In this document: piece by piece, positions 1-6,162 of the stretch | Layout: the number at the start of each line of letters is the position of its first letter | How positions within the stretch are numbered: position 1 is the stretch's first letter | Source of the DNA: Actinomycetota bacterium | Lineage (GTDB): Bacteria; Actinomycetota; Acidimicrobiia; Acidimicrobiales; Poriferisodalaceae | Assembly: GCA_013151655.1 (NCBI GenBank) | Contig: JAADHX010000359.1 | Location: forward strand, 1-8,921 | Direction: 5' to 3' | DNA: 8,921 bases | Position numbers and translations under genes: made by a program | Notes under the pieces: model-generated | Database searches by the model: none | What the model was told of the DNA's origin: nothing | The model's input: only the letters and a program-made list of their open reading frames with translations

Positions 1-951
1 GTGATGTCTGCGGCGCTCGATGGGTGGTTGCAGCAGCGTTGCCACGTCGGCGATGAGCGGAATCACGTCGTTGCCATCGTCCATGAGGAGACCTTCATCC
101 TCGAGCTCGGTAGCTGCGGTGGCGATCGTTTCAGGGTCGTCGAACTGAAGGAGTTCGCCCAACTCTGCACTTGTCGGAGACGCCCCAAAGGAGAGGGTGA
201 GCACTAGTTCTCTGGCTTCGGGCGATAGGTGACCCACCCGCGATCGAATCGATTCGAGCAGAAGTACTGGGCATGGTGCACCCTCTAGCCACGCCGCGAA
301 GGCGCTGGGGTCCTGGGCCGCCGACGCGATTACCGACGCGATCAGAGCGGGTTGACCACCGACTTGGACTACTAGTCGATCGACGACCTGCTCGTCGAAG
401 ATGCCGATGGCAGAGTTGGTGAACTCCGTAGCGGCATCTTGTTCGTCGAGCCGGCTGACCACGAGCGGTCGATTCCTAACCGCCAATGCCTCGTCGAGGG
501 CGGCCAAGTGTTGATCCGCGGTGCGTGGACGATGGGCGATCATCATTCTGAAGCCGTCGGGAGTGACGCCTGCCGCAATGGTCGCCAACAGCGTAATCGT
601 TGCCGAATCGATCCATTGGGCGGCCTCAACGATTAGCAACCCAGGGTTGAGGCCCTCGACAAGGGCGTGTCTGGCTGCCAGTTTGTCGAACCGGCTCGGG
701 GAGTCGAGCAGTCGTTCGAGCAAGTCGAGCGGTACTACGTCCTCGAGGGCAGCGTATGGCTCGCTGTGATTGAGCCGTTGCCCTTTTAGGACCAGCGTGC
801 CCAGGTCGGCCGCGGCCGCACTGTCGATCGCCCGTTGAACGATGCTCGACTTTCCGGTTCCACCGCCACCAATAAGCACCAGGCTATCTCGTTGGCCCGC
901 GATCAAGTCCTTCAACGCAGTGCCGCTATTCACCACAACACTTTCGCGCAC
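1..951 (-). CDS. AAA/STAND-type ATPase domain, N-terminal part of a probable LuxR/MalT-like regulator (partial)
   Basis: The minus strand is open from a GTG at 951 to the left edge, giving 317 codons with no stop; the C-terminus lies outside the window. An in-frame TAA sits just upstream, and AGGAG lies five bases before the GTG, which fixes the start. Residues 28-35 (GGGGTGKS) are a clear Walker A. Around 105-115, LLIVEAAQWID matches the Walker B region of LuxR-family regulators (usual form LLVLDDAHWAD), but the first acidic residue is Glu and the second is Ala. A sensor-like stretch ending in AHRPRT follows near 141-146. The GGQPAL element near 200 resembles the GNPL motif of these ATPases. 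In this family a C-terminal helix-turn-helix usually follows hundreds of residues later, but I cannot see it here. The ATPase call is firm; the regulator role is inferred. A signalling STAND ATPase without an HTH is the main alternative. Confidence 0.8.
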   Translation of the reverse strand, partial: MRESVVVNSGTALKDLIAGQRDSLVLIGGGGTGKSSIVQRAIDSAAAADLGTLVLKGQRLNHSEPYAALEDVVPLDLLERLLDSPSRFDKLAARHALVEGLNPGLLIVEAAQWIDSATITLLATIAAGVTPDGFRMMIAHRPRTADQHLAALDEALAVRNRPLVVSRLDEQDAATEFTNSAIGIFDEQVVDRLVVQVGGQPALIASVIASAAQDPSAFAAWLEGAPCPVLLLESIRSRVGHLSPEARELVLTLSFGASPTSAELGELLQFDDPETIATAATELEDEGLLMDDGNDVIPLIADVATLLQPPIERRRHH

Positions 952-1088
952 TTTGGCTCCTTTCGCTTACGCCATCTTGATTCGCTGCGCTCATGAGGCC
1001 GGTCTGGTCCCGTCCCCGATCCGTGCGTCGCTGACGCCCCTGTCTGTTCGCGTGGCTCCTTAGCTTGAGTTCAGTGACGCGTGAGGGG

Positions 1089-1574
1089 TCAAGACCTGGT
1101 GTCGGCCACTAGTGGCGTGAACCGCATCGTCGCGGTGACGGTGCCGTCGGGTTCGTTACACCAGCGAACACTTCGCGACGCATACTGGCGAGCCTCAATG
1201 ATGTCGGATGGTTCGTTTCGGATCGATCAGGCGGCCAGCGCCTTGGCAATCGACGACGCTGGGGTGGTTTGGGCGATCTTCAACAACTCAGCCTCATTGT
1301 CGGCTGTCGCGATGCGGGTGATAGCCCGCACCTTCGCGAACGTCAAATGTCCACGCTCAAACGCGACGGCGGTTGCGTCAAGACCGCTAAGAGCGCGACC
1401 AACCCGAATCCACTCGCGCGCCGTAGCCGCACAGACGTCAAGACGATCAGCGATCCAATGTGCAGCCGACGGTGAAGCGTCAGCAACCCAGACCGGCCCA
1501 TCAGAAAACAACACCGACTCGGTGACTGACAAACTGATGTGACAACTCCCGAGGACAAGTTCTCTCTTGATCAA
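1089..1574 (-). pseudogene. Decayed DUF222 (13E12 repeat / HNH nuclease family) fragment with in-frame TGA
   Basis: An open frame from a TTG at 1574 runs to a TGA at 1227-1229. Reading through that stop, the same frame continues to a second TGA at 1089-1091. The first part has the typical DUF222 pattern: HWIADRLDVCAATAREW, then GRALSGLDATAVAFERGHLT, then VRAITRIATADNEAELL. The second part (EARQYASRSVRWCNEPDGT) resembles the next DUF222 segment, ARRSLRWxxDDDG. The two halves therefore belong to one ancestral protein broken by a nonsense codon. The normal N-terminal helix bundle and the C-terminal HNH motif (family members are roughly 400 residues or more) are both missing. DUF222-HNH genes are multicopy in actinobacteria and often linked to mobile DNA, and degraded copies are common. 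No inverted repeats or target duplication are obvious around it. A TGA sequencing error alone would not restore full length. Confidence 0.65.
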
Positions 1575-1886
1575 CAGGGGAAGTCGATTGCACAGGTCGT
1601 GCTGTAGGCACGGCTCTACATAGGGGGTGGGACGGCCAAATTCAAAGCAATTCCGCCACCCTCAGTCACAGAACCGGCCACTCCCAACCCGATTGTCACT
1701 TAGACGGCGCAACCGCGGACGCGCGTCCACCTCTCCGAAGCGACGATCTTGAACATAACGACCCGCAACCAGATCCCAGGAACAGACCGTCAAGGCATCG
1801 AGAACACCGCACGCAGCCGACACCTCCAAGCGGCCAACGTGTGGCGCTGATCTAACTTAGGGCGCCGCTGGCCTCATGCGAGGAGG
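1575..1886. other. Gene-free stretch of about 310 bases
   Basis: I find no convincing gene, tRNA or repeat here. Short open stretches exist on both strands, for example a minus-strand run of about 57 codons between roughly 1680 and 1860, but none resembles a known family or has a plausible start. It may contain the eroded 5' part of the DUF222 gene, since that gene normally has about 100 more N-terminal residues, but I could not recognise them. A 5-bp stem (GCCTC at 1871-1875, GAGGC at 1883-1887, 7-base loop) overlaps the stop of the next minus-strand gene and has no T-run. Confidence 0.5.
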
Positions 1887-2324
1887 CTAATCGTTGTTCT
1901 TTCTCCGGTTTTTTCGGCTCTTCCGACTCTCGCGTTTCGGGGCGGGGGGCGGCGGGCCGACGGTGTCGTTGATCATCGAACGCAACTCGGCGGAGTTGCC
2001 CAGATACGGAGGTATCCGAACCATCTGACCAGATGTGAGCCTGAGCATAAGGACACCGCTAGCGGGCGCAAACTCGATGTCTTCCCAGGCGAAGAATTTC
2101 GCTTTAGGGATGTTGTAACGAACTTGCAGACCTTCCTCGAAGGCAACAACGCCCGCAAATGCGACCTGGCCAAGCGCGAACAACCCGAAGAAAATGAAGA
2201 ACGCGCCGATGATTGGGTTCGCACCGCCGGCGATGTTGAGGACGCCGAGACCAATCACCATGCCGCCGCTGAGGGTCTGGACTGTACGGAGCCACTTCTT
2301 GAGCCCGAATCGTTGCGGCTCCAT
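1887..2324 (-). CDS. Small membrane protein: two N-terminal helices plus a PH-like cytosolic domain
   Basis: This encodes about 145 residues. Two hydrophobic segments lie at roughly residues 15-32 and 36-56, consistent with a helical hairpin. They are followed by a soluble region of about 65 residues (VAFEEGLQVRY, then FFAWEDIEFA, then GQMVRIPPYLGN) with the beta-strand pattern and the W-E/D-I/D landmark seen in bacterial PH-like membrane proteins. The C-terminus is very basic (KRESRKSRKNRRK), suggesting contact with lipid headgroups or nucleic acid on the cytosolic side. I chose the ATG at 2324; an in-frame GTG at 2342 and TTG at 2381 are alternatives, and none has a good Shine-Dalgarno. It lies downstream of the small CxxC protein gene on the same strand (gap about 75 bases), so co-transcription is possible. 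The function is unknown and the PH assignment is by pattern only. Confidence 0.75.
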   Translation of the reverse strand: MEPQRFGLKKWLRTVQTLSGGMVIGLGVLNIAGGANPIIGAFFIFFGLFALGQVAFAGVVAFEEGLQVRYNIPKAKFFAWEDIEFAPASGVLMLRLTSGQMVRIPPYLGNSAELRSMINDTVGPPPPAPKRESRKSRKNRRKNND

Positions 2325-2399
2325 GGGAACATGTTCTGACACCGCAACATTGTGCCCGATGTAGACCACACCGCAACACAAACTTTTATTTGCCCAGCT

Positions 2400-2588
2400 C
2401 TACTGGTGCGGACCAGGCTCGGCGATGTCTTCTTCGGTGAGTTCGATGTCCCAGCGATCGAGGCAGTCTTCGCAGCGAAACGCAACCACATCGCCAGGCC
2501 GCATGCCATCGGGGTCGAGATAACTAAGCAAGTGGCAGCGGCCGCCGCAGTCGACGCAGATAATAATTGTCGGAATCGGCTGGGTCAT
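2400..2588 (-). CDS. Small zinc-ribbon-like protein (62 residues), function unknown
   Basis: This compact, mostly acidic protein has two CxxC pairs, C11-x2-C14 (CVDCGG) and C39-x2-C42 (RCEDC), separated by about 24 residues. An extra C18-H19 follows the first pair. The spacing fits a single zinc ribbon or rubredoxin-like knuckle, although metal binding is inferred. The tail, ELTEEDIAEPGPHQ, is acidic. The ATG at 2588 is divergent from rsmD with only 36 bases between the two starts, so the two genes must share a very compact promoter region. A weak GGGA lies close upstream of the ATG. The gene is short, but the paired cysteines make a chance frame unlikely. I do not recognise a named family; a nucleic-acid-binding or adaptor role is possible but not shown. 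Confidence 0.7.
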   Translation of the reverse strand: MTQPIPTIIICVDCGGRCHLLSYLDPDGMRPGDVVAFRCEDCLDRWDIELTEEDIAEPGPHQ

Positions 2589-2612
2589 GGTCCCAGCATG
2601 GCTTGCGAGCGT

Positions 2613-2618
2613 TAGGTT
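2613..2618 (+). promoter_or_regulatory. Candidate -10 hexamer for rsmD (possible leaderless transcript)
   Basis: TAGGTT fits the actinobacterial TANNNT -10 consensus. It ends six bases before the rsmD ATG, so transcription would begin at or next to the A of the start codon. There is no Shine-Dalgarno before rsmD, which agrees with leaderless initiation, a common mode in actinobacteria. No good -35 box is visible. Confidence 0.4.
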
Positions 2619-2624
2619 CGCTCA

Positions 2625-3158
2625 ATGCGAGTAATTGCCGGATCGGCCGGGGGCCGCCATATCGAGGTTCCTCGAGGCACTGATGTGCGTCCAACCTCGG
2701 ACCGAGCCCGCGAAGCGATGTTCAACAGACTTAACTCCCTCGGGCTGGTCGTAGGCGTCAGTGTCCTCGACCTGTACGCCGGTTCGGGCGCGCTCGGGAT
2801 CGAAGCGCTCTCTCGTGGAGCCCGGGCCGCGACATTTGTCGATGTCGACGCTAAGTGCGTGGCCGCGGTGAACAAAAACCTCCTAGTCCTCAACAGCGAT
2901 GACGTCGACTTCGAATCAAGAGTTGTCAGAAGCGACGCGTTTTCGTTCGTTCGAACCACCCACGAGTCGTTCGATGTGGCATTTCTCGATCCGCCCTATC
3001 AGTTCGATGGCTGGGTCGAGCTGCTGCAATCTGTGCCCGCGCCGGTGGCCGTAGTCGAGAGTGAGAAGGCTGTCGACGTGCCGCCGAATTGGGCCGAACT
3101 GAAGTCATCGAGGTATGGCAGAGCCACCATTGCCGTGCTGGAGCGATTGGCCGAGTAA
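2625..3158 (+). CDS. rsmD: 16S rRNA (guanine966-N2)-methyltransferase RsmD
   Basis: RsmD uses S-adenosylmethionine to methylate N2 of G966 of 16S rRNA during 30S assembly in the cytosol. The protein has 177 residues, within the usual 175-200. It opens with MRVIAGSAGGRHIEVP, a typical RsmD start, followed by the conserved VRPTSDRAREAMFN at about 21-34. The SAM-binding motif I is DLYAGSGALGIEAL (49-62), with D73 and D75 in the acidic motif II region. DPPY (122-125) is the N-methyltransferase catalytic motif. The ATG at 2625 is the natural start given this alignment. It is the first gene of the plus-strand block and lies 11 bases before coaD, a pairing seen across many bacteria. No unusual features are seen. 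Confidence 0.97.
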   Translation: MRVIAGSAGGRHIEVPRGTDVRPTSDRAREAMFNRLNSLGLVVGVSVLDLYAGSGALGIEALSRGARAATFVDVDAKCVAAVNKNLLVLNSDDVDFESRVVRSDAFSFVRTTHESFDVAFLDPPYQFDGWVELLQSVPAPVAVVESEKAVDVPPNWAELKSSRYGRATIAVLERLAE

Positions 3159-3169
3159 CTTCAACGGAC

Positions 3170-3646
3170 ATGACTCGCGTTTTCTACCCAGGAACGTTCG
3201 ATCCGCTTCATAACGGTCACCTTGAGATCATTAGCGTTGCCGCCGAACTGTTCGCCACCGTAGTGGTTGCCGCTATGCGAAACCCATCTAAGGCCGAGCC
3301 CTTCTTTGATCAGACCACGAGGGTTGAGCTCATTCGCGAATCGACCGCTCACCTCGCCAACGTCGAGGCCGTCAGTATGGACGGCCTCGTGGTCGAAGCG
3401 GCTGCAAAGGCTGGAGCCGACATGATCGTGAAGGGACTACGTGGGGTTACGGATTTCGAAAATGAGCTCCAGATGGCACAAATGAACCGTCATGTTTCTG
3501 GCATCGTGTCGGTGTTCATTCCCTCCACCTCCGAAGACTCCTACATAGCATCAAAGTACATCCGTGAGATCACGCGTCTGGGCGGCGATGTCACCGATCT
3601 TGTTCCCGACCCCGTGGCCAAAGCAATGAGGGAGCGTCTCAAATGA
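3170..3646 (+). CDS. coaD: Phosphopantetheine adenylyltransferase CoaD
   Basis: CoaD transfers AMP from ATP to 4'-phosphopantetheine, the penultimate and regulated step of coenzyme A synthesis. The protein is 158 residues, the normal length. The nucleotidyltransferase signature is intact: YPGTFDPLHNGH at 6-17, with the H14-x2-H17 nucleotide-binding motif. NPSK at 38-41 carries the family lysine, VKGLRG at 87-92 is the second conserved block, and ASKYIREI at 127-134 corresponds to the ATP-binding SSxxVRE motif. I chose the ATG at 3170; an earlier in-frame ATG at 3089 lies inside rsmD and adds residues unlike the family. The stop overlaps the next gene's start as ATGA, suggesting translational coupling. 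CoA is the donor of the prosthetic group for the acyl carrier protein encoded downstream. Confidence 0.97.
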   Translation: MTRVFYPGTFDPLHNGHLEIISVAAELFATVVVAAMRNPSKAEPFFDQTTRVELIRESTAHLANVEAVSMDGLVVEAAAKAGADMIVKGLRGVTDFENELQMAQMNRHVSGIVSVFIPSTSEDSYIASKYIREITRLGGDVTDLVPDPVAKAMRERLK

Positions 3647-4194
3647 CAGATGTAACTTCCACCGTGGGCGCGGAAGCTCGAATCACATCAGTGATTGACG
3701 CCCTCGGCATTGCTCGGCCGATGCCGCTGTCGGCTTCGGTGGTGGTCAATCGAGACGAACTCATGGGCCAACTCGAGGCGGCGCTAGCCGAACTGCCCGA
3801 CGAGGTGCGTGCAGCTCGCTGGCTACTAAAGGAACGAGACGAATACCTCGACCAGGCCCGGACCGATGCCGCTGAGATCGTTAATGAGGCCAGCCGTCAA
3901 GTCGAGCAGATGGTGCAACGAACCGCCGTTGTCCGTCAGGCCGAGACGCGGGCGAAGGCCATCGTTACCGAGGCCGAGGCCGATGGCAGGCACAAGCGCC
4001 GCGAAACAGAGGACTGGTGCGAGCAGCGGCTAGCGCAGTTCGACATAACCCTCACCAAGATTTCTGAGGCTGTCAAGAACGGCCGCGAGCGCCTCAGTGA
4101 GCTTCCCAGAGCCGAACGCGATGATGTAATCGACCTAACTTCAGAGGATCTAGCGATCGGCACTCTCATCTTCGACCAAGACGACTTCGGCTGA
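3643..4194 (+). CDS. DivIVA-like coiled-coil protein, probable SepIVA-type septation factor
   Basis: This is a 183-residue soluble, charged protein. Residues 26-55 (PMPLSASVVVNRDELMGQL and following) form a conserved head. From about 55 to 150 there is a long Ala/Glu/Arg-rich coiled coil (EYLDQARTDAAEIVNEAS, RAKAIVTEAEADG) like the DivIVA and F-type ATPase b-subunit helices. The C-terminus is acidic. In mycobacteria the gene just upstream of the DUF177/rnc/fpg/smc genes encodes SepIVA, a DivIVA-domain protein needed for septation. Position and architecture point to an ortholog here, although this copy is shorter than the mycobacterial protein (about 245 residues). It overlaps coaD by four bases and abuts yceD with no gap, so it is surely co-translated with them. 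The family is inferred from pattern and context; a generic DivIVA-like scaffold is the alternative. Confidence 0.8.
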   Translation: MTDVTSTVGAEARITSVIDALGIARPMPLSASVVVNRDELMGQLEAALAELPDEVRAARWLLKERDEYLDQARTDAAEIVNEASRQVEQMVQRTAVVRQAETRAKAIVTEAEADGRHKRRETEDWCEQRLAQFDITLTKISEAVKNGRERLSELPRAERDDVIDLTSEDLAIGTLIFDQDDFG

Positions 4195-4764
4195 ATGATG
4201 GCTAGCGCTCAGCGCTCGGAATTCGTTGTACCCCTCCACGATCTCAGGCGCCGGTCGCATCAGCGCCGCGACGTCACCATTGATGGGACGATCGATTCCC
4301 TGATTGTTGCTGGCATCGAACTCGATGGCCGGCACAAGGTGACGGTTAGGGTTGTCATCGAATCGGTGGCCGACGGTGTCTCAGTGGCGGGCATGATTGA
4401 TGGAAGGTGGCAAGGTCCATGCAACTTGTGCCTCGACCAGGTGGGCGGAACCCTCGACGCCGAAGTCGCCGAGCTCTTCAAACAGAACCCCGTCGACGAC
4501 GACTCTTACAAGCTTGACCGTGATCACATCGACCTCGAACCTATGGTGCGCGAGGCCTTGGCGCTCGAACTTCCGCTGCTTGCAAGGTGCCCTTTCGGTG
4601 GAGTTGGCGTATGCGAACGGGTGCCTACACAGCTAACCGAGCCCGAACTCGACGATTCGGCTGCTCCCGATGAAACGACGATTCGCGGCGGTGGCGATCC
4701 GAGATGGGCCGCACTCGACGCCATTTCGTTCGAACCCACCGGACCCCAAGACGCAGAGAATTGA
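4195..4764 (+). CDS. yceD: YceD/DUF177 family protein
   Basis: The DUF177 family sits next to rpmF in most bacteria and has been linked to 23S rRNA accumulation. The protein has 189 residues. Diagnostic parts are the beta-rich N-terminal half, CNLCLD at 76-81 (the conserved C-x2-C), LEPMVREALALELPLLARC at about 114-132, and the terminal DPRWAALDAI. In many actinobacterial and firmicute members the region after LPL carries extra cysteines (C-x2-C-x2-LC-x2-CG). Here it reads CPFGGVGVCERVP, so some of those cysteines are absent. The start is one of two tandem ATGs directly after the preceding stop. A 156-base gap then separates it from rpmF. The family assignment is secure; the biochemical role is not. 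Confidence 0.93.
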   Translation: MMASAQRSEFVVPLHDLRRRSHQRRDVTIDGTIDSLIVAGIELDGRHKVTVRVVIESVADGVSVAGMIDGRWQGPCNLCLDQVGGTLDAEVAELFKQNPVDDDSYKLDRDHIDLEPMVREALALELPLLARCPFGGVGVCERVPTQLTEPELDDSAAPDETTIRGGGDPRWAALDAISFEPTGPQDAEN

Positions 4765-4776
4765 CCCAGAGAATTG
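4754..4776 (+). repeat. Tandem 10-bp direct repeat across the yceD stop codon
   Basis: CAGAGAATTG occurs at 4754-4763 and again at 4767-4776, offset by 13 bases. The first copy contains the end of the yceD reading frame including most of its TGA. It looks like a small slippage duplication with no evident function. Confidence 0.7.
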
Positions 4777-4808
4777 GCACAGGGTAGCTAACCGGGCAAG
4801 TAAGGCGC

Positions 4809-4814
4809 TACCAT
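4809..4814 (+). promoter_or_regulatory. Weak candidate -10 box upstream of rpmF
   Basis: TACCAT fits TANNNT and lies about 107 bases before the rpmF start, inside the longest intergenic gap of the plus-strand block. No convincing -35 is present at 16-18 bases. The gap itself suggests a separate promoter for rpmF-plsX. Confidence 0.25.
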
Positions 4815-4888
4815 TCTCGCTTCGTGTCGAGGGGCCCTCTCTCGTTCGCACTCTCGATGGCGTCAACGATCTTCAGCGGCGCTTTTAC

Positions 4889-4904
4889 CGATCGATCTCG
4901 ATCG
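4889..4904. repeat. Perfect 7-bp inverted repeat in the rpmF leader
   Basis: CGATCGA (4889-4895), two bases, then TCGATCG (4898-4904) form a 16-bp dyad ending 16 bases before the rpmF ATG, just upstream of AGGA. The short spacer favours a protein-binding dyad over an RNA hairpin. CGATCG-type words are frequent in this DNA, so chance is a real possibility. Confidence 0.35.
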
Positions 4905-4920
4905 ACGTACAGGATCCACG

Positions 4921-5100
4921 ATGGCTGTCCCCAAGAAAAAAACTTCGAAGATGAAGACGCGCAGTCGCCGCGCTTCAGCCTGGAAACTCAATGCGCCACC
5001 CCGAAGCGTGTGTCCGCGTTGCAGCGCGACCAAGGTGCCGCATATCGTGTGCCCAGAGTGCGGTTGGTACAAAGACCGCCAAGCCGTAGAGGTCGACTGA
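4921..5100 (+). CDS. rpmF: 50S ribosomal protein L32 (bL32), zinc-binding form
   Basis: This is a 59-residue protein that begins MAVPKKKTSKMKTRSRRA, the typical L32 N-terminus with its basic rRNA-binding stretch and a conserved SRRA-x-W (W21). Four cysteines, C31, C34, C44 and C47 (CPRC and CPEC), form the zinc knuckle of the C+ paralogue, so this is the zinc-dependent version rather than the zinc-free one made under zinc starvation. AGGA lies six bases before the ATG at 4921. The tail CGWYKDRQAVEVD matches the usual C-PxCGxYxGRxV end. It follows yceD, as in most bacteria, and is seven bases before plsX. Its small size makes it easy to miss in a length-limited scan. Confidence 0.97.
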   Translation: MAVPKKKTSKMKTRSRRASAWKLNAPPRSVCPRCSATKVPHIVCPECGWYKDRQAVEVD

Positions 5101-5107
5101 CCTTCCT

Positions 5108-6091
5108 ATGACGCGCCGGATCGCTCTCGACGCGATGGGTGGCGACAACGCCCCCGACGAAGTAGTTGCCGGCGCGATTCAAGCAGTAACCGCTCTCGAC
5201 GTTGAGGTTGTGCTTGTTGGCCAACCAGAGCAGCTCCAGAACGTTGATCTCGAAGTCGTGGCTGCTTCTGAGGTGATAGCGATGGACGCCGACCCGGCCA
5301 GAAGCGTTCGCACCATGAAGGATTCTTCAATAGTGCGCGGGGCCGAACTAGTCCGTGACGGTAAGGCCGATGCGTTCGTCAGCGCTGGCAATACAGGCGC
5401 AATGGTGGCCGCATCGCTGCTTCGAATGGGTCGCATCAAAGGTGTCGCCCGTCCGGCTGTGGCTACCACAATCCCAGTTCCGGGGTCGACTCCGACCGTT
5501 TTGCTAGATTCTGGCGCCATTGCCGAGTGTCAAGCCGAGTGGCTTGTTCAGTTTGCGCTCATGGGTTCGGTGTACACCGCAACCCGATATGGCATCGCCC
5601 GCCCGAGAGTTGGCCTGCTCTCGATCGGAGAGGAGCCCTCAAAGGGCAACAAGCTCGTAAAAGAGACCTTTCCGCTGTTAAGCGAACTCGACGGAATCAA
5701 CTTCATCGGCAACGTCGAGGGGCGCGATGTCATGACCGACGATGTCGACGTAATCGTCACCGATGGGTTCACCGGCAATGTTGTTCTGAAAACCCTCGAG
5801 GGTGGCCTCAAGGCCATGGTCTCGGCGGTGTTTGCCGCGCTCGGCACAGAAGCCGCCGGCGCTGAGGGTGCCGCAGCGATCGGGCACCTAGTGCCACTGG
5901 CCGGCGAACTCAACCCCGACAGCATCGGTGGATCGATGCTGCTCGGCGTTAAGGGTGTGAGCATCATTTCGCATGGATCATCGTCGGCTACGGCGGTGGT
6001 TAACGCCATTTCTGCGGCCAGCGAGCTGGCAGACAGCGCGATTGTAGAGGCCATGACCACTGCAGTTTCTCTCGCTAACCACGACACCTGA
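5108..6091 (+). CDS. plsX: Phosphate acyltransferase PlsX
   Basis: PlsX converts acyl-ACP and phosphate to acyl-phosphate, feeding PlsY for phosphatidic acid synthesis; it is a soluble, membrane-associated enzyme. The protein has 327 residues, near the usual 330-350. It begins IALDAMGGDNAP (5-16), the family signature. Later landmarks are MKDSSIVRGAELV, FVSAGNTGAMVA, TVLLDSGA followed by LVQFALMGS, GLLSIGEEPSKGN, IGNVEGRD, and VTDGFTGNVVLK. The C-terminal GGSMLLGVKGVSIISHGSS is also typical. The start at 5108 fits the family N-terminus although no Shine-Dalgarno is evident, and translation is probably coupled to rpmF seven bases upstream. It precedes acpP, whose acylated product is its substrate. 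Nothing is missing. Confidence 0.98.
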   Translation: MTRRIALDAMGGDNAPDEVVAGAIQAVTALDVEVVLVGQPEQLQNVDLEVVAASEVIAMDADPARSVRTMKDSSIVRGAELVRDGKADAFVSAGNTGAMVAASLLRMGRIKGVARPAVATTIPVPGSTPTVLLDSGAIAECQAEWLVQFALMGSVYTATRYGIARPRVGLLSIGEEPSKGNKLVKETFPLLSELDGINFIGNVEGRDVMTDDVDVIVTDGFTGNVVLKTLEGGLKAMVSAVFAALGTEAAGAEGAAAIGHLVPLAGELNPDSIGGSMLLGVKGVSIISHGSSSATAVVNAISAASELADSAIVEAMTTAVSLANHDT

Positions 6092-6124
6092 CACAGAGGG
6101 CGTATTGGTTGCCCGCGGAGGGTC

Positions 6125-6130
6125 TAGACT
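6125..6130 (+). promoter_or_regulatory. Candidate -10 box for acpP
   Basis: TAGACT fits TANNNT and sits in the 71-base gap between plsX and acpP, giving a predicted leader of roughly 25 bases. TTGGTT at 6105-6110 is a possible -35, but the spacer is 14 bases, which is short. ACP is usually needed at much higher levels than its neighbours, so an internal promoter here would make sense. Confidence 0.35.
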
Positions 6131-6162
6131 TTCGCCGTCCGATCCATCGCTAGGAGCCCAGA

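Noticed and set aside
953..1061. Repeated AAGGAGCCA (minus strand) at about 953-963 and 1053-1061, and a short upstream frame starting at the ATG near 995-993
   Set aside because: Only nine to ten bases are shared, and the second copy has no usable start codon behind it; the short frame has no ribosome binding site and overlaps the GTG start of the ATPase gene.
1081..1542. Plus-strand open frame of about 150 codons opposite the DUF222 relic
   Set aside because: The minus-strand translation has recognisable DUF222 motifs, whereas the plus-strand translation has no family features and no ribosome binding site.
1871..1887. Small hairpin at the end of the minus-strand membrane-protein gene as a terminator
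   Set aside because: The stem is only five base pairs, overlaps the stop codon and has no following T-run, so an intrinsic terminator is not supported.
1881..2030. Plus-strand AGGAGG followed seven bases later by TTG and about 45 open codons
   Set aside because: It is antisense to the membrane-protein gene, low in complexity (runs of Phe, Arg and Gly), and resembles nothing; the purine run is part of the stop-codon hairpin.
5548..6087. Long minus-strand open frame of about 180 codons opposite plsX
   Set aside because: It mirrors the codon structure of plsX, is rich in Ser, Thr and Pro as antisense frames usually are, and plsX is unmistakable on the plus strand.
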